From Streptomyces sp. NBC_00335 (GTDB taxonomy: Bacteria > Actinomycetota > Actinomycetes > Streptomycetales > Streptomycetaceae): DNA of 64,000 bases. The stretch lies in NCBI RefSeq assembly GCF_036127095.1, contig NZ_CP108006.1, forward strand, positions 8,299,501 through 8,363,500. The letters run 5' to 3'. Position numbers and translations under genes: made by a program. This document shows, piece by piece, positions 54,127 through 61,310 of this stretch; the first letter of the stretch is position 1, and each line of letters starts with the position of its first letter. Under the pieces are notes generated by a model. The model worked only from the letters and a program-made list of their open reading frames with translations. It did not search any database and was not told the DNA's origin.

Positions 54127-55518
54127 TCAGGGTGCGGGTTCGGGTGCGGGTGCGGGTGCGGGTGTCGACGTTGGTGTGGGCGAGGGCGAGGGCGTGGCGG
54201 CGGTGAGGCCTTCGAGGTATGCGGCGAAGTCCGCGTCGGGGACCTGGGCCTGGTTCAGGCGGTAGGCGCGGTCCTTGACCCAGGTCAGGGCCTCGCCGGT
54301 CCGGTCCGGATCCAGGTGGTGGCCCAGGCGTTCGGCGACCGCGCGCAGCACGCGCCGGCTGGCGAGGTGGGTCAGTACCACGGTCGGCGCGAGTCCCAGG
54401 TGGCGCTCGGGGTCGTAGGGCTGGAAGGTACGGGGGTGCGTGAAAGGGGTGCCGGTGGAGATCGTGGCGACCCCGGTGCCCACGATCGGAGCGGTGACGG
54501 TGAGCGGCACCCCGGTCTCCGCGGACACCATCCGGGCGATGCCCGGCAGCCGCGTGAGGTCCGGCTCCGTCCACCACGGCTCGCAGTCGGGCCCCAGGAC
54601 GTACGCGGCCTTGGCCCGGTCGTGCGCGAGCAGGAAGAGCAGCTGCTCGGTGGCGACCATTCCGCTGCGCTCGGCCATGCCCAGCCAGGAACAGGCCGCG
54701 ACCCGCGCCCCGCTCTCCAGGGCGGCCAGGGTGTTGGCGAGGCCGAGACCGAGGTCGTTGTGGAGATGGGAGACCAGGACCGTGTCCCGGCCGGCGCCGG
54801 CGGCGACCCGCCGGAAGAGGTCCCGGGTCTGCCCGGGCAGCAGGTCGCCGACCGTATCGGCCAGCACGATCGTGGCCGCCCCTTGAGCCGTCATCCGGCC
54901 GGCGTACTCGGCCACCAGGGCGTGGTCCGCGCGCGGCGCGTCCACCAGGCACACGTCCACCGCCGTGCCGCCGGCGCGGTCCACGGCCTCCTTGACCACG
55001 TCGAGTCCCCGGTCCAGGGCCGCACGGGCGTCCGTGTGCACCAGGGCGCGGGCGGTGGCCTCGGAGGCGGCCACGATCACCATGATCCGCCCGTGCGCCG
55101 CACCGCGAACCGCGCTCAGCGCCAGCCGTACGTCCTCCACCGTGCCCCGGCAGATCGCGGACGGACTCACCGACTCCTGTGCCTCCAGGGCGACTTGCCG
55201 GGTCGCCTCGAACTCCTGCCCGCAGACGGAGGGGAACCCCGCGGCGAAGACCACGTGCCGGGGGCCGTCGGTCCCGAACACCGCCCCCTGCTCGCGGGCG
55301 AGCCGCACCCGGAAGTCGGCGCTCATCAGGGTCTTCGCCTGCGCGCCGTCCCGTGCCGACTCCTCGAACAACACGACCCGTCCGGCCCCGGCCGACTCCC
55401 GCACCACGTCCACACCCACGTCCAACAACGTCCAAGCTCCCTGTTCAGCGCGGTACTTGCGCGCCCGCGCGCGCCGCGGAGATCCACTGAGAGCGATCGT
55501 AGGGGGCTCGGCATCCAT
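54127..55518 (-). CDS. DRE-TIM metallolyase (isopropylmalate/homocitrate synthase-like)
   Basis: A 463-residue TIM-barrel enzyme. The entry motif is FEESARDGAQAKT (RDGxQ kept, TL replaced). The metal motif is SHLHNDLGLGLANT, and GTGVATISTGTPFTHPRTFQ lies in the C-terminal part. Family members condense an acyl-CoA with an alpha-keto acid or cleave the reverse. No LeuA regulatory domain; instead the C-terminus is a Pro/Ser/Thr/Ala-rich tail. ATG 55530 is 12 bases upstream. It is followed by a YrdC-domain gene in an operon and divergent from a methyltransferase. Substrate not inferable; a dedicated metabolite is possible. Confidence 0.85.
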   Translation of the reverse strand: MDAEPPTIALSGSPRRARARKYRAEQGAWTLLDVGVDVVRESAGAGRVVLFEESARDGAQAKTLMSADFRVRLAREQGAVFGTDGPRHVVFAAGFPSVCGQEFEATRQVALEAQESVSPSAICRGTVEDVRLALSAVRGAAHGRIMVIVAASEATARALVHTDARAALDRGLDVVKEAVDRAGGTAVDVCLVDAPRADHALVAEYAGRMTAQGAATIVLADTVGDLLPGQTRDLFRRVAAGAGRDTVLVSHLHNDLGLGLANTLAALESGARVAACSWLGMAERSGMVATEQLLFLLAHDRAKAAYVLGPDCEPWWTEPDLTRLPGIARMVSAETGVPLTVTAPIVGTGVATISTGTPFTHPRTFQPYDPERHLGLAPTVVLTHLASRRVLRAVAERLGHHLDPDRTGEALTWVKDRAYRLNQAQVPDADFAAYLEGLTAATPSPSPTPTSTPAPAPAPEPAP

Positions 55519-55539
55519 GGATCCGCCCATCCTCGGACG

Positions 55540-55557
55540 TTCGATTCTGTGATCGAA
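55540..55557. promoter_or_regulatory. inverted repeat in divergent promoter
   Basis: TTCGAT-TCTGTG-ATCGAA, perfect 6-bp arms, 22 bases before the DRE-TIM start and 43 before the methyltransferase start. Candidate shared operator. Confidence 0.55.
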
Positions 55558-55599
55558 ATCGAGGTGCGCGTCGCCTCCGAAGGCTGACAAGCTGCGCCG

Positions 55600-56337
55600 G
55601 TGAACCGTGAACAGATCTCCAGGATCGCGCATGCCGACCACCCGATTAAGTCCCCGCTCGACGACGACTCGGTACGCCGGCTTCTGGAACGGGGCCTCCC
55701 GCGCGGGGACGAGCGGGTGCTCGATCTCGGCTGCGGCGGCGGGGAATGGCTGCTGCGGGCTTTGGCCACCCGCCCGGACCTGCACGCCGAGGGCGTCGAC
55801 ATCTCCGAGGACGCTCTGGCCCAGGCCCGACAGGCGGCGGGCCGCCTCGGTCTCGAAAAGCGCCTGGTCCTCCACCGGCAAGAAGCCGCCGACTTCGCCG
55901 CCCCGCAGCCGTTCGACCTGGTGCTCAGCGTCGGGGCCACGCACGCCTTCGGCGGTCTGCTGCCCACCCTCGCCGCCGCGCGCGAGCATCTGGCTCCGAG
56001 CGGTCGGGTCCTGATCGGCGAGGGATTCTGGGACCGCTCCCCGTCCCCGGAGGCCGTCGAGATGTTCGGGGACCTGGCCGACCTGGCGACCACCGTGGAC
56101 CAGGTCGTCGCCGATGGCTGGACCCCCGTCCACGGGCACGTCAGCACCCGCCGCGAACTGGACGATTACGAGTGGGCCTGCTGGGGGTCGCTGGCCTCCT
56201 GGGCAGTGGACCACCCCGCAGATCCGGACAGCGCGCACGTGCTGGCGACGGCCACGGACCGCCGCACCGAATGGCTGCGCACCTACCGGGATTCCTGGGG
56301 CTTCGTTTCCCTGGTCCTGTGCCGGACGCCGAGCTGA
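55600..56337 (+). CDS. SAM-dependent methyltransferase
   Basis: A 245-residue class I enzyme: VLDLGCGGGEWLLRAL motif I, AEGVDISEDALAQAR, FDLVLSVGATHAFGGLL, LAPSGRVLIGEGFWD. GTG 55600, no Shine-Dalgarno. Divergent from the DRE-TIM/YrdC pair and sharing the palindrome, so it may act in the same pathway or elsewhere. Substrate unknown. Confidence 0.87.
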   Translation: MNREQISRIAHADHPIKSPLDDDSVRRLLERGLPRGDERVLDLGCGGGEWLLRALATRPDLHAEGVDISEDALAQARQAAGRLGLEKRLVLHRQEAADFAAPQPFDLVLSVGATHAFGGLLPTLAAAREHLAPSGRVLIGEGFWDRSPSPEAVEMFGDLADLATTVDQVVADGWTPVHGHVSTRRELDDYEWACWGSLASWAVDHPADPDSAHVLATATDRRTEWLRTYRDSWGFVSLVLCRTPS

Positions 56338-56356
56338 ACCAACCCGCTCGGCGGCG

Positions 56357-57043
56357 TCACGCGTAGCCGACCGTGACCTCCTGGAAGCCCAGGGAGTGGA
56401 GCAGGCCCTCCAGCATCGTCGTGGTGTTCTTCTCGGTGCGCTCGACGAGGCCGCTGTCGCGCGCCGCTTCCGTGATGTGCTGAACGGCCAGGCGCTGTAC
56501 GGCCTGTTCACCGGCCGGATTGTTGGTGAACAGGTCGCCCAGCCGGTCCAGCAGTCCCCGCTGCTTGGACACGGCGTACGAGCGGTCCAGGTCCAGCGCC
56601 GCCGTCCCGAGGACGGCGTGGGGCAGGCGGAGCGAGACCTTGGTGCGCTCCTCGTTCACGGTGACGGCCTGCTCGCCGAGCCCGCCCAGGTCCACGTACC
56701 CGCTCACGGAACCCGCTCCGACGTAGAGGGTCCGGGTTCCACGGATGGAATCCGGCAGGAAGGCCGCGTCCTTCTCCAGGTCCACGACGACCTGGAAGTT
56801 GCCGGCGGCTCCCTCGTAACGGTGCATGTCCTGAATGGACTTGAGCAGGACCGGTCCCGAGCGGTCCACGGTGTCCTCGCGGAACAGATCGCCGAAGCCG
56901 GGCAGCAGACTGAACCGCCCGGCCAGCACCAGGACCACCGCCAGCACTGCCAGCCCGGCAACGGCCCGTCCCCACCACGGCATCCGCCGCGACTCTCTTC
57001 GCGGTGCGGGTTCGCGCTCCGCGTCGTGCGATGAGTTGTCCAT
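56357..57043 (-). CDS. DUF4230 membrane-anchored protein
   Basis: A 228-residue protein with one N-terminal TM helix (GRAVAGLAVLAVVLVLAG) and an extracellular or cytoplasmic beta-rich domain (SGPVLLKSIQDMHRYEGAAGNFQVVVDLEKDAAFLPDSIRGTRTLYVGAGSVSGYVDL..). It matches DUF4230. Start ATG 57043 chosen over 57076. Function unknown. Confidence 0.85.
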   Translation of the reverse strand: MDNSSHDAEREPAPRRESRRMPWWGRAVAGLAVLAVVLVLAGRFSLLPGFGDLFREDTVDRSGPVLLKSIQDMHRYEGAAGNFQVVVDLEKDAAFLPDSIRGTRTLYVGAGSVSGYVDLGGLGEQAVTVNEERTKVSLRLPHAVLGTAALDLDRSYAVSKQRGLLDRLGDLFTNNPAGEQAVQRLAVQHITEAARDSGLVERTEKNTTTMLEGLLHSLGFQEVTVGYA

Positions 57044-57121
57044 GCCCTGCGGATGCCCGCCCGACGCGGCCCCCATTCTCCGAACGATCGGCCGGACACG
57101 GGGCCGGATCCGCCGCCAGGG

Positions 57122-58051
57122 CTACCAGTTGCCGCCCGGCGCGGCCTCGGCGTGGGCGGAGCGGCCCGGGGTGAAGGACATGCGGTTCCAGGTGTGGCGG
57201 CGGCCGCGGATGGCCACCGAGTAGGCGTACATGACCTCGGGGTCGCACATGCCGGGAATGTAGGAGTCGCCGAAGTGGTGCGCGTCGAAGCCGGCTTCCT
57301 TGGCGTTGAGGGCGAGTTGCGGCACCACGTTCGCGTGGGAGCCCTCCTGGCTGGTGCCGATGGCGCCCATGACGATCGCACCCGCGTCCTGGACCGCGGC
57401 GACGGCCGTCGCGGCCAGTTCGCGGGTCACGCCCGGCAGGGTTCCCGGCAGCGGGGCGACCACGCCGTCCGCGCCGGCGTCGACCAGGGCGGTCAGCCGC
57501 GCGGGAGTGACGCGCTCGGGGCAGCCCGCGTGGTGCATCTTGCCCGACCACAGGGCCGCGTCGTCACCGAGCCCCTTGCGCAGTTCCTCGGTGACCCGCG
57601 CCATGCCGTCGTAGGTGCCGCCCGTTCCCGGATTGGCGGTGATGCACAGCAGTGCGGCACCCATGTCGACGAGGCGCCGGGCGTGCTCGGAGGTGGCGCG
57701 GCGGATCTCCGGGACGTCGCCGGGCTCCAGGTTCACGCCCACGGGGCGCCCGATCAGGCGGGCGAGGTCGGTGAAGGACGTGAAGGTGCCGAGGCCGGGC
57801 ATGACGAGCCGCTCCCCGTCCCAGGCGCGCTCGATGAGGTTGAGGATGACGATGTCGGCGCCGAAGGCGGCCACCAGCTCGGCGTTGTGCACCCCCCGCC
57901 CGTCCGGGTGCGGGGAGAGCGCGGCGCGCTCGGCGAAGACCTCGGCCACCATGGTGCGGCCCTCGGCGGCGGCCACCGCCCGGGTCAGATCGCGGCCGCG
58001 CAGGGCGGCGAGCGCGTCGCGGTCGAGGTCGAGGATTCGCTGAGTGGTCAT
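57122..58051 (-). CDS. TIM-barrel protein, DUF7916/PEP-hydrolase-like
   Basis: A 309-residue predicted TIM barrel. Conserved strips include RTMVAEVFAERAALSPHPDG, NAELVAAFGADIVILNLIE, GRPVGVNLEPGD, GAALLCITANPGTGGT, DGVVAPLPGTLPGV, AIGTSQEGSHANVV, HHFGDSYIPGM. These resemble uncharacterised PEP-phosphonomutase/PEP-hydrolase-like proteins (from memory, DUF7916). It likely acts on a phosphorylated or keto acid. Minus-strand TAGGGT 7 bases before ATG 58051 suggests a leaderless mRNA. Assignment to this family moderately sure; reaction unknown. Confidence 0.7.
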   Translation of the reverse strand: MTTQRILDLDRDALAALRGRDLTRAVAAAEGRTMVAEVFAERAALSPHPDGRGVHNAELVAAFGADIVILNLIERAWDGERLVMPGLGTFTSFTDLARLIGRPVGVNLEPGDVPEIRRATSEHARRLVDMGAALLCITANPGTGGTYDGMARVTEELRKGLGDDAALWSGKMHHAGCPERVTPARLTALVDAGADGVVAPLPGTLPGVTRELAATAVAAVQDAGAIVMGAIGTSQEGSHANVVPQLALNAKEAGFDAHHFGDSYIPGMCDPEVMYAYSVAIRGRRHTWNRMSFTPGRSAHAEAAPGGNW

Positions 58052-58352
58052 GGCTACGACCCTAGCCACCGGGCACCCGCGCCCCGGGCCGCCATTGGTC
58101 CGCCCGAGGGGGGCCGTACGCCCTGTCGTCACAGGGCCGTCGTCGCCCGCAGGTCGGCCCCGCGGTGTCTGGGGCGGGAGGTCAACCCGGGCAGGTAGGG
58201 GAGGCCGGACGTATGCGGCCGGTGCGGAGCGCTGAGGGGATGGATCAGGAGCGAGGCGATGGAAAGGCACCGACCGCGAGCCCCTCCAAGAGGTCAACCC
58301 TCCCCAACCGCGATGATTTGACCCGCTCCGTGGGGTGAAGGAAGGTCGGGGC
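58052..58352. other. 301-bp divergent intergenic region
   Basis: Holds the leaderless-type promoter of the TIM-barrel gene and two copies of GAGGTCAACCC (58178-58188, 58290-58300). No gene recognised. Confidence 0.4.
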
Positions 58353-59258
58353 ATGGATCAGATCTTCGAGAAGTTCCGGACCCTGCCCGTCGAGGAGCAG
58401 CTCTCCCCGGCCCTCACCCGCCGCAGGTACGCGGACTTCCCCGTCCTCGTCGTGGACCACCCGCGAGCCGGACAGGCGTGTCTGAGCATCCAGGGCGGAC
58501 AGCTCGTCACCTGGCGCCCCGCCACCGCCCGCGCCGACGACCCCGGCGTGCTGTGGTCCGCCGATCCGGACCTGTGGCGGCGCGGAACCGCCGTGCGCGG
58601 AGGCGTCCCGCTGTGCTGGCCGTGGTTCGGCCCGGCCGGCCCCGCCGGCTCGCCCTCGCACGGGTTCGCGCGGACCACCGACTGGGAGCTGACGGCGTGG
58701 GAGGAGGACGCGGACCGGGTCGTCGTGGAATGCACGCTGCGTCCCTCGCCGGCGACCCGCGCGCTGTGGCCCGAGGAGTTCGTCCTGGTGGCGCGGTACA
58801 CCCTGACCGACACCTGCCTGATCGAGATCGAGGACCGGGGCGACCACACCGCCACGGCCGCCCTCCACACCTACGTACGGATCGGCGACCTCGGACGGGC
58901 ACACCTCGCGGGCCTCGGCCCCGAACACACCGACGGGCTCACCCGGCGCCGCTACGAGGACGAAGACGGCACGCTGACCCCGGTGGACCACGTCGAGCGG
59001 TTCCAGACGGTGCCGGCGCCCGTCACCACGGTGCGGGACGAGGTGCTGGGCAGGATCGTCGCCCTCGCCCACCACGACCACAGCGACGTGGTGGTCTGGA
59101 ATCCGGGCGCCGAACTCGCGCGGGGCATGGCCGACATCGCGCCGCAGGAGCACCGGCACTTCGTGTGTGCGGAAACCGCGCGGGTGGGACGGCCGCTCGT
59201 GGCGGAAGAGGGGCGGCCGGGTCGACTGTCGGTCGAACTTCGGATGACGGAGCAATGA
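58353..59258 (+). CDS. D-hexose-6-phosphate mutarotase (glucose-6-phosphate 1-epimerase)
   Basis: A 301-residue aldose-1-epimerase-like protein of the YeaD type. The N-terminal beta region AGQACLSIQGGQLVTWRP, then RGGVPLCWPWFGPAGPAGSPSHGFARTTDWEL (catalytic His), and VVVWNPGAELARGMADI. It interconverts alpha and beta glucose-6-phosphate. GGAAGG precedes ATG 58353. Confidence 0.9.
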   Translation: MDQIFEKFRTLPVEEQLSPALTRRRYADFPVLVVDHPRAGQACLSIQGGQLVTWRPATARADDPGVLWSADPDLWRRGTAVRGGVPLCWPWFGPAGPAGSPSHGFARTTDWELTAWEEDADRVVVECTLRPSPATRALWPEEFVLVARYTLTDTCLIEIEDRGDHTATAALHTYVRIGDLGRAHLAGLGPEHTDGLTRRRYEDEDGTLTPVDHVERFQTVPAPVTTVRDEVLGRIVALAHHDHSDVVVWNPGAELARGMADIAPQEHRHFVCAETARVGRPLVAEEGRPGRLSVELRMTEQ

Positions 59259-59360
59259 GAGAGAGGACGGCGAGAGCGGGCCGAGGGGGAGCGGTATAGG
59301 GGGAGAGCGGTATGGAGGGAGCGCGGCCAGAAAGGGGCGAGCGGGGACGGCCGAGGTGGG

Positions 59361-60296
59361 TCACCGCTCGGTCAGGGCCGTGGCCACGAGTGCGGCCGCC
59401 CGGGCGATGAGCGGATTGTCGGCCGGCGCATCGGGGTGGGGCTTGGTCGTCAGGACGGCGATGACGAGGGCCGGCCGCCCGGGGGGCCAGGCGATGCCCA
59501 CGTCGTTGTTGGTGCCGTACTCGCCCCCGCCGGTCTTGTCCGCCACCGTCCAGCCCTCCGGCAGACCGGCCCGCAGCCGCTCACTGCCCGTGGTGTTGCC
59601 CAGCAGCCACCCGGTGAGCCGCCGCCGGTCCGCCGGCTCGAGTACGGAGCCGAGGACGAGGCGCTCGTAGGTCCGCCCGATGGCGTACGGGGTGGTGGTG
59701 TCGGTGACCCGCCAGGGTTCGGCGCTGTTCAGCTCCGGCTCCCACCGGTCCAGGCGGGTCGTCGCGTCCCCGGTCGAGCGGGCGAAGCGGGTGACCGCGG
59801 TCGGGCCGCCCAGCTCGCGCAGGAGCAGGTTGGCGGCGGCGTTGTCGCTGAAGCGGATCGTGGCGTCGCTCAGCTCCGCGATGGTCATTCCATGGGCGAG
59901 GTTCTCCGGCCGGCCGGTGATCGGCGCGTACCCGGAGGCGGTGGCCTCCTTCGCGGTGTAGCGGACGCGCTTGGCCAGGAACTCCCCGTCCCGGTCGAGG
60001 TCGCGCAGTACGGCGGCCACGGCCAGGGTCTTGAAGACCGAGCAGATGGGGAAACGCTCCTGCGCCCGGTACCGCAGGGTGCGCCCGGTGGCGGTGTCGT
60101 GGGCGTAGACGCCCAGGCGGGCGGCGTGCTCCCGCTCCAGGTCCGCCAGCGCGTGCGCGATCCCGGCGCTGCCGCCGGGGGACGGGGTGGCGGCCAGGGC
60201 ACTCCCGCCCGCCACCGGCATCGAGGCTGCCACTGCCACTCCGGCGCCCCACGCAAGCAGGGCGCGTCGGGACGGGGCCTTCCCAGTGGTGTTCAC
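59361..60296 (-). CDS. class A beta-lactamase, Tat-exported
   Basis: A 311-residue serine beta-lactamase. A twin-arginine signal (SRRALLAW, residues 9-16) targets it for folded export. Catalytic set: S86-x-x-K89 (SVFK), S150-D-N152, E186 in EPELN, K254-T-G. It hydrolyses beta-lactam antibiotics in the cell wall space. Length fits class A. It converges on the epimerase gene, whose end lies 102 bases away. Confidence 0.95.
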   Translation of the reverse strand: MNTTGKAPSRRALLAWGAGVAVAASMPVAGGSALAATPSPGGSAGIAHALADLEREHAARLGVYAHDTATGRTLRYRAQERFPICSVFKTLAVAAVLRDLDRDGEFLAKRVRYTAKEATASGYAPITGRPENLAHGMTIAELSDATIRFSDNAAANLLLRELGGPTAVTRFARSTGDATTRLDRWEPELNSAEPWRVTDTTTPYAIGRTYERLVLGSVLEPADRRRLTGWLLGNTTGSERLRAGLPEGWTVADKTGGGEYGTNNDVGIAWPPGRPALVIAVLTTKPHPDAPADNPLIARAAALVATALTER

Positions 60297-60819
60297 GGTC
60301 GTCCTCTTCCTCTCCGGACCAAGATCTCAACCATTCACCACGCATGTCCCTCCGCGACGGTTCCAAACGGCGGGTTTCCGGAAAGCGGCGCTCGACGCCC
60401 CCCAGGCCTTCGATCCGGGGGCCGAATCGGTCCGGTCACCTTCCCCCGAAGGGGGTACGGGCGGCCACGGAGGGTGAGATTCGGGGCTCCGGGCGGTGAC
60501 CCGCCCCACAGGACCTTGGTCACATACGAGGCGGGATAGTAGTCCTTAAACGTCCCTTACCGGGCCCCTCGCATCGCTCCCCACCAGGGGTAATGCCTGC
60601 CCAGCCGGTGGGGGGCCATTGCGCCCCGGCTGCGAGGACCACTAGTAAGAGGGGTCGTTGCCAGGCGAGCTCGACCCCCGTAGAACTGGATGAGTCGCAG
60701 GGCGGACGGAGATCCCCCGGATCCCCGCTCCCGCCGACGAACCCCTCTCCTTCGTGTGAGTGGCTCACGCATGCTCCGGCATGCTGCGGCAGCCCTTGTC
60801 CCCTGCGAAAGGCCCGTCC
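60297..60819 (+). other. 523-bp region: divergent promoters and structured leader
   Basis: No gene seen. Downstream of a possible promoter (TTGGTC .. TAGTAG, about 60514-60540) the predicted leader of the transglycosylase-like gene has two helices: CCCCACC/GGTGGGG (60579-60613) and GGGGTCG/CGACCCC (60651-60678). The long leader could carry a cis-regulator. Smaller GC hairpins lie at 60437-60504. Confidence 0.45.
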
Positions 60820-61224
60820 GTGTCCAACGCCGTCATCCGCCGCATCGCCGCTTCGAAGAAGACCCTCACGGGTACCGTCCTCGCCCTGGGCGTCGCCGGT
60901 TCCATGCTGGCCGCGGTTCCCGCGCAGGCCGCCCCGATGAGTGCCAAGGCGATCGCTCAGCAGATGATCAAGGACCCGGCGCAGTTCGCGGCGTTCAACA
61001 ACATCGTTTCCCGTGAGAGCGGCTGGGACCACACCGCCACGAACTCTTCCTCGGGTGCTTACGGCCTGGTCCAGGCCCTGCCGGCCTCGAAGATGTCCTC
61101 GGCGGGCTCGGACTGGAAGACCAACCCGGCCACCCAGATCAAGTGGGGCCTGGACTACATGAACTCCCGCTACGGCAGCCCCGAGGGCGCCTGGAGCTTC
61201 TGGCAGAACCACCACTGGTACTAA
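60820..61224 (+). CDS. small secreted lytic transglycosylase-like protein
   Basis: A 134-residue exported protein with signal peptide (SKKTLTGTVLALGVAGSMLAAVPAQAA) and a compact SLT-type domain: FNNIVSRESGWDHTATNSSSGAYGLVQALPASK, NPATQIKWGLDYMNSRYGSPEGAWSFWQNHHWY. The catalytic Glu is in SRESGW. Such proteins cut peptidoglycan during growth or germination. GTG 60820 has AAAGG upstream. A strong terminator follows. Confidence 0.92.
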   Translation: MSNAVIRRIAASKKTLTGTVLALGVAGSMLAAVPAQAAPMSAKAIAQQMIKDPAQFAAFNNIVSRESGWDHTATNSSSGAYGLVQALPASKMSSAGSDWKTNPATQIKWGLDYMNSRYGSPEGAWSFWQNHHWY

Positions 61225-61249
61225 ACCACCAGCGGATCGCGGGGACACG

Positions 61250-61286
61250 AAAACGCTTGGCCGGACCCCTCCGGCCGGGCGCTTTT
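61250..61286 (+). terminator. intrinsic terminator with T-run
   Basis: AAAACGC-TT-GGCCGGA / TCCGGCC-GG-GCGC-TTTT, loop CCCC: a stem with one internal mismatch and a following TTTT, unusual for this genome. It ends the transglycosylase gene. Confidence 0.85.
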
Positions 61287-61310
61287 GCATGCGCCCGCGG
61301 AGGCAACGGC

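Noticed and set aside
59290..59321. Two 16-bp tandem copies of AGCGGTATRGRGGGAG between epimerase and beta-lactamase genes
   Set aside because: Real but short, between convergent gene ends, with no sign of function.
60297..60819. ydaO/c-di-AMP riboswitch upstream of the transglycosylase-like gene
   Set aside because: The conserved core segments of that RNA (GGGGACC and GGGGTGAA-like strings in order) were not found.
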